Notes: generated by a model from the sequence alone, not told the origin. Counted from the stretch's first letter, positions 9,121-18,489 are shown. The stretch: DNA of 46,171 nt from an uncultured Alphaproteobacteria bacterium (GCA_937920085.1 CALETE010000003.1:1-46171), one strand, 5' to 3'. Made by a program: numbers and translations.

Positions 9121-9858
9121 CTAGGGGGCGATGCGCGCGGCAGTCAATTCGGCTCTGGCATCCTCGACCTCAGCTTGGAAGGCGGGAAGGACCATCAGAC
9201 GGGTGATTACTGCCGTCGCCAGCACGTGTGAGGCTTGCACGTCTTTCGGAAAATGCACACCGCAGACCAGCCGGCTTTGCGCATAGTCATCTGAGCGGGC
9301 CAGAATGGCCTGCGCCCGGGAGGGGACGAGGTTTGCCAAAAGCTCACCCGCAGCCCAACCCATTGTCGCGTGTCCACTGGGGTAGCTGGTCTTTGGCGCA
9401 CCCTTGTCGCAGGCCTCAAGCTGGGCTTCGGAACTCAGGTTTGGGTCAACTTCCCAAGGTCGTGGGCGATTAAAGACCTTCTTAGCTGCCTTAGCCGCCA
9501 TGCTTTCTTCAGTCCTGAGATCGTCAAAGAGTTTCGCAGTCTTTGGCAGTCGCTCTAGATTAAAGTCTGCACCCAGAACGTCAGCAATGGCAGTGACATT
9601 TTCCACATCTGCATCGTGCTGAGCCCTGGCCAGTCGTTCCGGAGTTCTGGACGCTGCAATGGCACGAAGCTCGGCAAGCTCGGCCAGTGCCGCCGGTGAT
9701 CCCTCAGCGGGCGGCGCTGCCAACAGAAGTCGTGCATCTACTTCACCAGCCTTGAAGAATTTTGACACGGGCACCGATTTGGTGGGGCCTTGCTGAGCAC
9801 TCGCCTGGCTCGCCGCCAAGGTCAGGATAAGGCATAGGGTAAGGCTGTGGGATCGCAT
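9121..9858 (-). CDS. periplasmic class A non-specific acid phosphatase (PAP2 family)
   Basis: A vanadium-haloperoxidase-related phosphatase that would hydrolyse phosphomonoesters in the periplasm. All three signature blocks are present: K-x6-RP in KKVFNRPRP, PSGH in SYPSGHATMGW, and SR-x5-H-x3-D in SRLVCGVHFPKD. A signal peptide with an ASA-Q cleavage site opens the protein. I place the start at ATG 9858, which sits directly before the signal peptide; a GTG at 9888 would add ten polar residues. At 245 residues it is normal for the class. It is a stand-alone gene that converges on the receptor. Confidence 0.92.
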   Translation of the reverse strand: MRSHSLTLCLILTLAASQASAQQGPTKSVPVSKFFKAGEVDARLLLAAPPAEGSPAALAELAELRAIAASRTPERLARAQHDADVENVTAIADVLGADFNLERLPKTAKLFDDLRTEESMAAKAAKKVFNRPRPWEVDPNLSSEAQLEACDKGAPKTSYPSGHATMGWAAGELLANLVPSRAQAILARSDDYAQSRLVCGVHFPKDVQASHVLATAVITRLMVLPAFQAEVEDARAELTAARIAP

Positions 9859-10015
9859 TGAATGTCTCTGCTCATGGCCGCCGCGCACCCTGCTGGGTGC
9901 CGGTCAATTAAAGGCAAGTGATAAGGTGCCGGTGACCGCCACAAGCCAAGGTTTGGCGACAGATGTGTGACGAAAATGCGACTGTTCCTAAACGGTGTCA
10001 TCGCACTATCCCTTG

Positions 10016-10495
10016 TCAGCGATCGTGCAGAGTCTCGATGCGTCCACGAAGGCCGCCCCAAATGGCGAATACCATCAACCAGACGATGACTAGGGGGGCA
10101 CCAAGCAGATTGTTCATGGCTCCACCGGGTTCAAAGAAGCCTGGCCAACCAAAGATGGTGACCGTTTCAAAAGCCTGTTCGATGAAGGTTATCAAGCCAA
10201 GACCACCAAGCCAAATTGGCAACCCGGCCTCGCCACGTAATGCGAGTAGGGTCACAGGGGCGAGCATCGGCATGGTTTGGCCGGTCAGTACTGGGCCCCA
10301 ATAGATCCCGACATCCAACACGGTGCGCGCTACCGAAGGGTCCAGCCGGTCAGGGTGGAGAGAAAGCCCGCCCCAAAAATAGGTTTGAACGGCGTTGGTG
10401 ACTCCAAGCCCAGTGGCTCCAATAAGGAAAATGTCACTGTGAGGTGCCGGACGGCGGCTTTCCCTGCCATCGGCGGCAATTAGGGGCCCGACCAC
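10016..10495 (-). CDS. hypothetical membrane protein, possibly N-terminally truncated
   Basis: I do not recognise a characterised family. The 159-residue frame has three or four hydrophobic segments (near residues 22-42, 60-85, 90-110 and 130-150) and a short basic C-terminus, so it is likely an inner-membrane protein. The first ~20 residues are polar and unlike the rest. The only upstream start is a GTG at 10495 without a ribosome site, and an internal ATG at MPMLAP is possible. This may be the 3' part of a longer gene whose 5' part was lost in the AT-rich region to the right. Confidence 0.5.
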   Translation of the reverse strand: MVGPLIAADGRESRRPAPHSDIFLIGATGLGVTNAVQTYFWGGLSLHPDRLDPSVARTVLDVGIYWGPVLTGQTMPMLAPVTLLALRGEAGLPIWLGGLGLITFIEQAFETVTIFGWPGFFEPGGAMNNLLGAPLVIVWLMVFAIWGGLRGRIETLHDR

Positions 10496-10811
10496 CCTGG
10501 CGTAACTGGCCGATTGAGATCTCTGCGCGCACCTTAAGATTGAAAATCCTCTATTTGTGTTTTCTGCATACTGTCATGCGTTTATTATTTTTCCTGATAT
10601 TTCAGATTGTTAATGCCAATTTACGACGATGGGCATTGCAACCGTCGGCGCTGAATGTGACGGTTTTGATTCCGGTGGTGTGTCACTCTTGCCTGTGACC
10701 GGCTCCAGAACGTGACTTAGACCAAATAGCAACTCCATCTTTTCCAGCGCATCGACGCGTTTCGAGCGACCTAGATTGATGAGAGCTGAAAACAACTAGG
10801 GGAGGGAATTG
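10496..10811. other. upstream region of the second TonB receptor
   Basis: This 316-base stretch has no convincing gene. It turns AT-rich at about 10535-10620, where promoter elements for the receptor at 10812 are expected. GGGGAGGG just before the ATG (10799-10806) is a strong ribosome-binding site with a five-base spacer. I could not identify an operator. Confidence 0.5.
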
Positions 10812-13289
10812 ATGAAAAAAAACTGGCATCTATCGGCCGGCGTTGCTGCTCTATCGATATTTGGAGCAGGCGTTTCAGCCGCTTCAGCCGCCGATGCGGT
10901 CAACCCAAATAGTCAGGTGACGACAGTTGAAGATCTGGTGGTGACCGCGTCACGCCGAGAGGAAAAACTGCAAGACGTCGCCATTACCGTCCAAGCGATT
11001 TCGGGCCAGAGCCTGAAAGATCTGGGCATTACAGATTTCCAGAAGCTGCTGAACTTCACGCCTGACGTTCACGCTGCGGGCCGAGGCCCCGGACAGAATA
11101 CTGTCTATATTCGTGGCCTTTCCACCGATACCGCGTCGATCCTGATCGGTGGCTCGGCAGGCACCAACCCGAATGTCGCGGTCTATCTCGACGACGTTGC
11201 AGTCTCGATGCCGGTGCGCAATCTCGATGTTTACGCAGCCGACCTGGAGCGCATCGAAATTCTGAAGGGCCCGCAAGGCACACTCTTCGGAGCCAGCGCC
11301 ATGGGTGGCGCGGTGCGTTACATCACCGCCAAACCAGATCTCACGGAATACCATGCGGGTTTCACCGGCAGCTATTCTGTGACCAAGAGCGGCGACCCGA
11401 GCGCCTCGGGCCAAGGCTTCATCAATGTGCCGATCATTGCAGACCGACTGGCGGTGCGCCTGGTCGTCTACAGCGACCACAAAGGCGGCTATATCGACAA
11501 CATTGCCGGCACGTATCAGATGCCGCTTACGTCTCCTGGATTCCGGGGCAGGCCAGGCTTTGCAAACATCTCGCGCCCGGTCGTCAACAACGGCCCCCTG
11601 GTCAAGCAGAACTTCAACACAGCAGACTATCAAGGCGTTCGCCTTGCGGCCGCATTGAAGATCAACGACGACTGGAGTTTTGAGGCGCAGCACCTCTCCC
11701 AGACCCTAAACACTGAGGGCGTGTTCGACTATGATCCCACCTTGGGCGATCTGAAGGTCAAACGCTTCAATCCCGACAATTTGCAGGATAAGGGCGACGT
11801 CTCGGCCTGGACCCTAAAGGGCCGGTTGGGCCAGCTCGACGTGCTCTACACGGGTGGATATATCAACCGCCAGGCCGTCCAAAACACCGACTATACGAAC
11901 TACTCATCCTCTGGCCCGTACGCCGTCTATTACAACTGCGACTATGCGGCCTACACCCATGCTTGGGGTGGTTCTGCGACCCTTCCGGCAACGGCGGCCT
12001 GTCATAACCCCAAGAACCACGTCTATAACAAGACGCGGAACACGCGCTTCACCGAAGAGTTCCGTGTTGCGACTCCTGCTGAAAATCGCTTGCGCGCAAT
12101 CGGCGGGCTCTATTTCGACAAGGATTACATCTATAGCCAAGACCACTTTGCCTATGAAGGCTCCCGTGAGTCTGGCTTCCCGTCTCAGAACAATCCTCTG
12201 ACCACGGTGACGACGATTGATCGTAATATCACCGACCCGACCGTTCAGTTCATCAACGACATCACCCGGTCTGATCGGCAAATCGCGGTGTTCGGGGAGG
12301 TAGCCTACGATATTATCCCTGAGAAACTGACCCTGACGGTTGGTGGTCGTTATTACGATCAAAAGGTCACCATTGCGGGCGGCGCAAGCTTCGGCAGCCG
12401 GTTCAGTCAGTTGGCGGACCATGGGCGTCCGGTTGAAGGTCCGCTGTTCACGCCAAAGACCGAGAAAGGCTTCATCCCCAAGGTCAATCTGACCTATAAG
12501 CCCCAGCCCGGCGTGATGATCTATGGCACCTATTCGGAAGGCTTCCGTCCAGGCGGCTTCAACCGTGGCGGTGGCACCCCGGCTTCTGCGGGCGGCGATC
12601 CGACCTTCAAAGTTCCGGTCTCCTACGGCACCGACACCGTCAAGAACTACGAAATCGGGTGGAAGACCCAGATCTTCGACAACAGCCTGCAGCTGAACGG
12701 TTCGGCCTTCTACATCCAGTGGGACAACCTGCAGTCTCAGGTCTACCGGCCAAAGGATTCCTTCCTGACCTTCGTTCAGAACGCCGCTGACGCCGAGATC
12801 AAAGGCTTCGAAGGCAGCATGATTTGGCGTGGTGTCCCGGGGCTCACGGTCAATGCCGCAGCCGCCTATACCCATGGTGAGCTCACCCGGGTCACTAAGG
12901 GTGTGTCCAACCTGCGACCTGTTGGCAGCCAACTGGCTCTAACTCCGGAAGTGCAGGGTAACCTCGGTGTCCGTTACGAGCGTGAACTCGGTGATGGCAT
13001 GGATGGCTATGTCCGGGCTGATGCCCAGGCTGCTGGGCGCATGCTGTCGACCATTGACCGCGGCGCAGACGCCTTCGGCAATCCGCTCCAAGGCGACTTC
13101 CATCTCAAGGCGCATCAAACCGTTGACGCTGGAATTGGGGTTATCAAGGACAACTGGACGATTGAGCTCTATGGCGAAAATCTCTCCGATACGCGTGCGC
13201 AACTCTACGCCAATGCATCGGACCGAGTTCTGCGGATCACCACCAATCGGCCCCGCACGATCGGTGTAAGGTTCTCGTCGAAATACTAG
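10812..13289 (+). CDS. TonB-dependent outer-membrane receptor
   Basis: A second TonB-dependent transporter, of the type common in sphingomonads and Caulobacterales. It has a signal peptide ending near residue 28 (SAASAA-D), then a TonB-box-like segment and the classical plug start VVTASRREEKLQDV, the plug motifs YIRGLS and LKGPQGTLFGASAMGGAV, and a barrel ending in tyrosine. I start at ATG 10812 rather than the TTG three bases earlier because the strong ribosome site fits it. The protein has 825 residues. A hairpin and then the sulfotransferase/MFS/hydrolase run follow, so the receptor may import the substrate those genes handle. Confidence 0.94.
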   Translation: MKKNWHLSAGVAALSIFGAGVSAASAADAVNPNSQVTTVEDLVVTASRREEKLQDVAITVQAISGQSLKDLGITDFQKLLNFTPDVHAAGRGPGQNTVYIRGLSTDTASILIGGSAGTNPNVAVYLDDVAVSMPVRNLDVYAADLERIEILKGPQGTLFGASAMGGAVRYITAKPDLTEYHAGFTGSYSVTKSGDPSASGQGFINVPIIADRLAVRLVVYSDHKGGYIDNIAGTYQMPLTSPGFRGRPGFANISRPVVNNGPLVKQNFNTADYQGVRLAAALKINDDWSFEAQHLSQTLNTEGVFDYDPTLGDLKVKRFNPDNLQDKGDVSAWTLKGRLGQLDVLYTGGYINRQAVQNTDYTNYSSSGPYAVYYNCDYAAYTHAWGGSATLPATAACHNPKNHVYNKTRNTRFTEEFRVATPAENRLRAIGGLYFDKDYIYSQDHFAYEGSRESGFPSQNNPLTTVTTIDRNITDPTVQFINDITRSDRQIAVFGEVAYDIIPEKLTLTVGGRYYDQKVTIAGGASFGSRFSQLADHGRPVEGPLFTPKTEKGFIPKVNLTYKPQPGVMIYGTYSEGFRPGGFNRGGGTPASAGGDPTFKVPVSYGTDTVKNYEIGWKTQIFDNSLQLNGSAFYIQWDNLQSQVYRPKDSFLTFVQNAADAEIKGFEGSMIWRGVPGLTVNAAAAYTHGELTRVTKGVSNLRPVGSQLALTPEVQGNLGVRYERELGDGMDGYVRADAQAAGRMLSTIDRGADAFGNPLQGDFHLKAHQTVDAGIGVIKDNWTIELYGENLSDTRAQLYANASDRVLRITTNRPRTIGVRFSSKY

Positions 13290-13306
13290 TCGGACTCATC
13301 AGCGAG

Positions 13307-13339
13307 CCATGCCGGAGGACATCATATCCTCTGGCATGG
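13307..13339 (+). other. stem-loop between receptor and sulfotransferase genes
   Basis: Thirteen paired bases (CCATGCCGGAGGA against TCCTCTGGCATGG, with a single G-U pair) enclose the seven-base loop CATCATA. There is no T tract, so it is not a standard terminator. It could protect the 3' end of the receptor mRNA or attenuate read-through into the downstream genes. Confidence 0.65.
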
Positions 13340-13368
13340 TGGCGCTGCGCGACGACTGGGGCTAACCC

Positions 13369-15393
13369 TTGAGTATGCAAGACCAAACCGAAGCCACCCA
13401 AACAAATCTCGCCACGGAAGAGGCGCGAAAGCGGCTCCAATCTGGCGATCTAGTGGGTGCGTTCCAACTGACCCAAAGTGTCCTGGCAAGCGACCCCGCT
13501 GACCCAGAGGCTCTGTACATCGCTGCCGTCTGCTTACGTCACCAATCCAAGCCAGAGGATGCTCTGGAGGTGCTCGACAAGCTGTTGGCTATCAAGCCAG
13601 GCTATGGGCGGGCCCATCAAGAGCGCGGCTATTGCCGCCGGGCCATGGGAAATATTGACCTCGCCGTGCAAGCCTTTGAGCGCGCGACGGCTGCAAATCC
13701 AGGCCTAATGGCCAGCTGGAATGCGCTGGCCGATCTGCATGAAACGGCCGGGCACCAGGGGCGGTCTGCCGCCGCTCGGGCTCAGGCTAAATGGCTCTCA
13801 GGTCTGCCGCCAGAGCTCGTAAGCGTCATCAGTTTTCTCCACGAGGGGCGACTCTACAAGGCCGAGCGGCTGTGCCGGGCCTACTTGCAGACCCATGGTC
13901 ATCACTTTGAAGCCATGCGGCTACTGGCCGAAATCGGGGTCCAGTCCCATGCCATGGAGGAAGCGGAATTCCTGTTGGAGAGCTGTGCTGTCCTTCGCCC
14001 CGACTACCTGCCGGCTCGATTTGATTACGTAAAATTGCTCAATAGGCGGCAAAAATTTGAGCAGGCTTTGAAGGAAGCCGAGGCGATTGGTCCAATTGCC
14101 CAAGGTAGCCCGCAATTCAAACTTCAATACGCAAACCAACACCTGGCGGTCGGGAATTTCGATAAGGCCCTATCGCTCTATGATGAATTACGCTCTGAAG
14201 TTCCGGGCGATCCCATCATCTCATTGACCCACGGCCATGCCCTTAAGACCGTCGGACGTCAGGACGAGGCTGTGGCGGCCTATCGTCGTTCCTATGAGCT
14301 TCGACGCGACCTTGGGGACGCCTATTGGAGCCTGGCAAACCTCAAGACCTACAGGTTTAGTGCCGAAGAGATTGCACAAATGCGGTCAGCTGAAGCCGCC
14401 ATCGAGACCTCGCTCTTTGATCGCTATTCGCTCTGTTTCGCCTTGGGCAAGGCGCTCGAAGACAGGGCCGAATATGCAGAGTCCTTTGCCTATTATGAGC
14501 GGGGAAACCAGCTCAAGCGCGAGGAACTCAACTACAGCGCAGATCGCATGCAGGCCGATTTGGCGGCGCAAGCCAGGCACGGCACGCGCCAATTGTTCGC
14601 CGCCCATCAAGGCGCTGGCTGCCCAGCGCCAGACCCCATCTTCATCGTAGGGCTTCCCCGGGCCGGCTCAACCCTGCTCGAGCAGATCCTCGCCTCCCAC
14701 TCTCAGGTTGACGGCACGATGGAGTTGCCAAACATCCTGGCGTTAGCTCACAAGTTGGACGGTCGCCGGCGGGTTGATGATGAAGCCCTTTATCCCGCTA
14801 ATCTGTCTGAGCTATCGGCAGACGAGCTATGCGCGTTCGGAGAGGCCTATATTCGCGATACCGCCATCCTCCGTAAGGGTGCGCCGTTCTTCATCGACAA
14901 AATGCCCAATAATTTCAGGCATATCGGTCTCATCCACCTGATCTTGCCCAATGCCAAGATTATTGACGCCCGCCGCGAACCCATGGCGTGCTGCTTCTCC
15001 GGTTTCAAGCAGCTGTTTGGTGAGGGCCAAGACTTCACCTATGGCCTGCCTGAGGTGGGTCGATACTATCGTGACTATGTCGACCTCATGGCTCACTGGG
15101 ATGAGGTGCTGCCTGGTCGTGTGTTACGTGTGCAATATGAGGATGTGGTCGCAGATCTTGAAACTCAAGTTCGACGTATCCTCGATCACTGCGGTCTGGC
15201 GTTCGAACAAGGCTGTGTCGATTTCCACGCGACAGAGCGGGCGGTTCGCACAGCGAGCTCTGAGCAGGTTCGCCAACCTATCTTCCAAAGCGGCCTCGAC
15301 CAGTGGCAGAATTTTGAACCCTATCTCGCACCTCTGAAAGAGGCGCTTGGCGACCTGGTTGTCGCTGAAACCAACCCAAGGAGACCCCTCTGA
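13369..15393 (+). CDS. TPR-repeat sulfotransferase
   Basis: A two-part protein. Residues ~10-370 are a series of tetratricopeptide repeats (patterns such as GDLVGAFQL, ALYIAAVCL, GRAHQERGYCRRAMGNI). The C-terminal ~260 residues are a sulfotransferase with the PAPS 5'-phosphosulfate loop GLPRAGSTLLEQIL. It should transfer sulfate from PAPS to an unknown acceptor in the cytoplasm. The start is uncertain: TTG at 13369 has GGGG upstream at a suitable distance, and ATG at 13375 is six bases in. It overlaps the transporter gene by four bases if that gene begins at its CTG. Confidence 0.92.
   Translation: MSMQDQTEATQTNLATEEARKRLQSGDLVGAFQLTQSVLASDPADPEALYIAAVCLRHQSKPEDALEVLDKLLAIKPGYGRAHQERGYCRRAMGNIDLAVQAFERATAANPGLMASWNALADLHETAGHQGRSAAARAQAKWLSGLPPELVSVISFLHEGRLYKAERLCRAYLQTHGHHFEAMRLLAEIGVQSHAMEEAEFLLESCAVLRPDYLPARFDYVKLLNRRQKFEQALKEAEAIGPIAQGSPQFKLQYANQHLAVGNFDKALSLYDELRSEVPGDPIISLTHGHALKTVGRQDEAVAAYRRSYELRRDLGDAYWSLANLKTYRFSAEEIAQMRSAEAAIETSLFDRYSLCFALGKALEDRAEYAESFAYYERGNQLKREELNYSADRMQADLAAQARHGTRQLFAAHQGAGCPAPDPIFIVGLPRAGSTLLEQILASHSQVDGTMELPNILALAHKLDGRRRVDDEALYPANLSELSADELCAFGEAYIRDTAILRKGAPFFIDKMPNNFRHIGLIHLILPNAKIIDARREPMACCFSGFKQLFGEGQDFTYGLPEVGRYYRDYVDLMAHWDEVLPGRVLRVQYEDVVADLETQVRRILDHCGLAFEQGCVDFHATERAVRTASSEQVRQPIFQSGLDQWQNFEPYLAPLKEALGDLVVAETNPRRPL
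15378..15383 (+). promoter_or_regulatory. ribosome-binding site supporting a CTG start
   Basis: A perfect AAGGAG lies six bases before CTG 15390, which overlaps the stop of the sulfotransferase gene (CTGA). The next possible start (TTG 15435) lacks such a site. This is what decides the start of the transporter. Confidence 0.6.
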
Positions 15394-16691
15394 CCCAAGC
15401 CACCGATGCTGCGCCGGTCTCCGAGCCCTCATCCTTGACCCGATGGTATGTTCTGGCACTCATGTGCCTTGGCTATGCGATCAACATCGCTGACCGCTAT
15501 GTGGTCACCACGGTGATGGAGCCTATGCGGCTCGAGCTACACCTCACGGATAGTGGGATTGCCTTCCTGACTGGTATTCCGCTTGCGGTGTTTTACGTCA
15601 CCTTGGGTATTCCACTTTCTTGGCTCGCAGATCATGCCAACCGCAGAAACATTCTGGCGGCAGCCTTGGTGTTGTGGTCTGGGATGACGGCGTTGTGCGG
15701 GGTCTCGCAGAACTACCTTCAATTCATGTTGGCGCGGATCGGTGTCGGGGTCGGTGAGGCTGGGGGCACGCCGCCGGCCAGTTCGATCATTGCTGATAAT
15801 TTCACAGCGGCGCGACGTCCGATGGCCATGACGGTCTTTGCCCTCGGTGCCCCGCTGGGGGCCTGGATGGGGGCGGACATGGCTGGCGCAGTGGCTAACC
15901 TCTATGGCTGGCGGTCGGCGTTTCTGGTTCTGGGTGTCCCAGGGCTTATATTGGGGGTGCTGGTCTTCCTAACCTTGAAGGAGCCCGTGCGAGGCAGCCT
16001 CGATGCCAGTGATCAGACCGCCAAGCCGACCTTTGCGCAGTCCATGGCTTTCCTTTGGAAACAGAAGGCCTATTTCCATGTCTGCATGGGTGGTGGCGTC
16101 TCGGCGCTTTGGGGCTGGGGACTGATCTGGTTCACACCGACCTTTCTGCAGCGGGCTTATCACCTCAATGTCGGCCAAGCCGGTGCCGTCGTTGGCCCGA
16201 TACATTTGATTGCTGGAACCCTGGCGATTGTCGGCATGGCTTGGTTGTTGTCGCGCCGAACATTTGACGATCCGCGTCGGGTCTGTTGGTTGGTTGCAGT
16301 CGGGGTCGGTCTTTCCACCATCCCTTCTTTTTTCGCCTTCTACACGCACGAACTCTGGGTCGCGCAATTGATGTTCTGGCTCTTCATCCCGGCCATCTAT
16401 TTCTACATCGGCCCGGCCATGGCCCTGATTCAAAACCTAGCTCCGGCCAAGATGCGCGCGACATTCATTGCCGTGTCCCTGCTGGTGGCAAATATCTTGA
16501 ATTTGATAGTGGCTCCCCAAGCGGTTGGCTTCATGAGCGATCATTTCGCTGGACCGGCGGGAGCCGATGCAGAGTCCTTGCGTCTCGCCCTGTTGATCCT
16601 TGCGCCTACCGGTTTCTGGGCCGCCTATCACTATTGGGCCGCAGCCAAGACCATTATCGCCGAACAAAAATTGGCCATCGGCTATGTTTAG
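15390..16691 (+). CDS. major facilitator superfamily transporter (spinster-like)
   Basis: A 12-helix inner-membrane transporter of the MFS. The first helix starts RWYVLALMCLGYAIN and is followed by ADRYV. The loop 2-3 signature appears as LADHANRRN. Helix 4 carries ARIGVGVGEAGGTPPASS, characteristic of the spinster-type subgroup. The likely start is an unusual CTG at 15390, giving 433 residues with a 15-residue polar tail before helix 1; TTG at 15435 is the conventional alternative (418 residues). Its 3' end overlaps the hydrolase by eight bases. The substrate is unknown; the neighbours suggest a molecule that is sulfated or hydrolysed. Confidence 0.9.
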   Translation: MTQATDAAPVSEPSSLTRWYVLALMCLGYAINIADRYVVTTVMEPMRLELHLTDSGIAFLTGIPLAVFYVTLGIPLSWLADHANRRNILAAALVLWSGMTALCGVSQNYLQFMLARIGVGVGEAGGTPPASSIIADNFTAARRPMAMTVFALGAPLGAWMGADMAGAVANLYGWRSAFLVLGVPGLILGVLVFLTLKEPVRGSLDASDQTAKPTFAQSMAFLWKQKAYFHVCMGGGVSALWGWGLIWFTPTFLQRAYHLNVGQAGAVVGPIHLIAGTLAIVGMAWLLSRRTFDDPRRVCWLVAVGVGLSTIPSFFAFYTHELWVAQLMFWLFIPAIYFYIGPAMALIQNLAPAKMRATFIAVSLLVANILNLIVAPQAVGFMSDHFAGPAGADAESLRLALLILAPTGFWAAYHYWAAAKTIIAEQKLAIGYV

Positions 16692-18012
16692 GCCGGCCTT
16701 GGCGCTAAAGACTTGGGTGGCGACCGTAGCCCTTCTTTGCATGGCAGTTGGGGCCTCGGCGCGCGAAATCGCGCCCAGCCAGCCGGGAGTCGATGCGCCG
16801 GAGCTTGCAAAGCTGGGTGCCTATGCCGTTGGGGTACGCACGCTCGTCTTCACCCAGACCGGGCAACCCAACGTCCTAGCGCCTGTCTCCGCGACTGGCA
16901 CCTTGCCCTTGCAAGACCGGGTCTTGACCGTCGACATCTGGTATCCAGCTCACCCGGCCAAGGGTGCGAAACCGGCTAGCTACAGCGATGTGCTGCCAGC
17001 TGAGCCGCCTCATTCACCGGTGCCTTTTACGACCCCTGGTTTGGCCGTTCGCAATGCCCCGGCGACAGCGGGCTCCTTTCCATTGGTGATCGTCTCGCAC
17101 GGCTACAGCGGAACCCCAGCCGGGATGAGCTGGCTGACCGAGAACCTTGCGTCCAAGGGCTATGTGGTCGCCGCGATCCACCATCGCGATCCCGACTACA
17201 GCTCTAGAGACCAGTTCGTTGAACCTCTCATGCGGCGCCCCCTGGATATTGCCTTCGTGGCAAGGCAACTGCTGGCGTCTAAGGATCCTGCCCTTGTCGC
17301 TGCCGATAAGGTCCGCCTTGCTCTTGTTGGCTATTCCATGGGCGGTTACGGGGTTCTGACCGCCGCTGGGGCAGGTTTGGATGCTATGGGCGGACCAGCG
17401 ACGTCTGTTCCTGGCGGCGCGATGAAGCCCTTTGTCCGCGGTGCCGTTCGGGCTGCGGATATTCGAGTACCAGGTGTTCGGGCGGTGGTTGCCATTGCAC
17501 CCGCCGGCACGGGTTTCAATGCCTGGGGTGCCTCGGGCCTTGCCGACATCACAGCGCCGCTGTTGATCATTGGCGGTGATCGCGACCGCACGGTCGGGTT
17601 CCCAAACGGTATTCGTCCGATCTTTGATCAGGCCAAAGGCTCTGATCGTTATCTCTTGGTGTTCCAAAATGGCGGCCACGCCATTGGCATGACCGGCGCG
17701 CCGTCGACCATGCGTAGTGCCCTTTGGGACCTTGATTGGTTTGAAGACCCAGTGTGGCGTCACGACAGGATCATGGCCATAGAGCAGCATATGATCACCG
17801 CCTTCTTAGATCGGTTCGTGAAGGGCGATGAGAGCCGGGCATCCTATCTCGACACCGATGTCGCCGTCTCGAATGCAGCGGTTTGGCCTAAGGACGGCCC
17901 CGCCAAGGGCTATGACGTGATCAGCCCCGGCGGGCCCGGTGCCACCTGGAAAGGGTTTCGCAAAAATCACAGCGACGGCCTTGAGCTTCATCACAAAGCG
18001 GCAGGCACCTAG
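16684..18012 (+). CDS. exported alpha/beta hydrolase (dienelactone hydrolase / PAF-acetylhydrolase-like)
   Basis: A serine hydrolase with a signal peptide. ATG 16684 lies inside the 3' end of the transporter gene and starts directly before a hydrophobic leader ending at GASA-R, so I prefer it to the upstream GTG-type extension. The alpha/beta core shows the oxyanion region VSHGYSGTPAG, the nucleophile elbow GYSMGGYG, the acid region GGDRDRTVG and the histidine in NGGHAIGM. The protein has 442 residues. It is the last gene of the receptor-linked run and would cleave an ester, lactone or carbonate in the periplasm. The natural substrate is not readable. Confidence 0.87.
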   Translation: MFRPALALKTWVATVALLCMAVGASAREIAPSQPGVDAPELAKLGAYAVGVRTLVFTQTGQPNVLAPVSATGTLPLQDRVLTVDIWYPAHPAKGAKPASYSDVLPAEPPHSPVPFTTPGLAVRNAPATAGSFPLVIVSHGYSGTPAGMSWLTENLASKGYVVAAIHHRDPDYSSRDQFVEPLMRRPLDIAFVARQLLASKDPALVAADKVRLALVGYSMGGYGVLTAAGAGLDAMGGPATSVPGGAMKPFVRGAVRAADIRVPGVRAVVAIAPAGTGFNAWGASGLADITAPLLIIGGDRDRTVGFPNGIRPIFDQAKGSDRYLLVFQNGGHAIGMTGAPSTMRSALWDLDWFEDPVWRHDRIMAIEQHMITAFLDRFVKGDESRASYLDTDVAVSNAAVWPKDGPAKGYDVISPGGPGATWKGFRKNHSDGLELHHKAAGT

Positions 18013-18077
18013 GGCATCGTACCGATGCCTATGCAGGTCAGATTCTCGAAACGGCTCCGAAGTGGCGCGTTTGATCG

Positions 18078-18476
18078 TCACGCTTTGACATCAATGCGGT
18101 CAATTGCTGCTCTCAGACTTGCACCGATGACCGAGGCCTTCTCCTTCAGGGCATCGTTCGCGATTGCCGCCATAGACGCAACAGGGTCCACCGCGGCGAC
18201 TTCGGTTCGCCCAGCGCCCACATCCTGCACGATGACATTGCAGGGCAACATAATGCCGACCTTGTTCTCCAACTGTAGAGCTTCAAACGCCATGCGTGGA
18301 TTACAGGCACCGAGGATCGTGTAGGCCCGGAATTCTTCTCCAATCTTCGCCTTCATGGTCTGCCGTACGTCGATCTCGGTGATGACGCCAAAGCCTTCTT
18401 CCATCAGTGCGGACCGCGTCGCTGCCACGACTTCGTCGAACGGTCGCGCGACGGTCTTCGCATAATAGTATGCCAT
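18078..18476 (-). CDS. DUF302 protein
   Basis: A 132-residue DUF302-family protein. It lacks a signal peptide, opens with a segment of the type KTVARPFDEVVAATRSAL, and contains the usual GACNPRMAFEAL and LPCNVIV stretches. DUF302 proteins are small alpha/beta proteins often found with sulfur-stress or oxidative-stress genes, and their biochemical role is not settled. The gene lies 13 bases downstream of the dioxygenase-like gene with AGGAG before its ATG, so the two form one operon. The neighbourhood suggests a job in sulfide/persulfide handling. The conserved cysteines (in GACN and LPCN) could react with persulfide, which is inference. Confidence 0.88.
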   Translation of the reverse strand: MAYYYAKTVARPFDEVVAATRSALMEEGFGVITEIDVRQTMKAKIGEEFRAYTILGACNPRMAFEALQLENKVGIMLPCNVIVQDVGAGRTEVAAVDPVASMAAIANDALKEKASVIGASLRAAIDRIDVKA

Positions 18477-18489
18477 TGAAGTCTGCTCC

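Noticed and set aside
11904..12932. A 342-residue minus-strand frame
   Set aside because: Antisense to the second TonB receptor and without domain signal.
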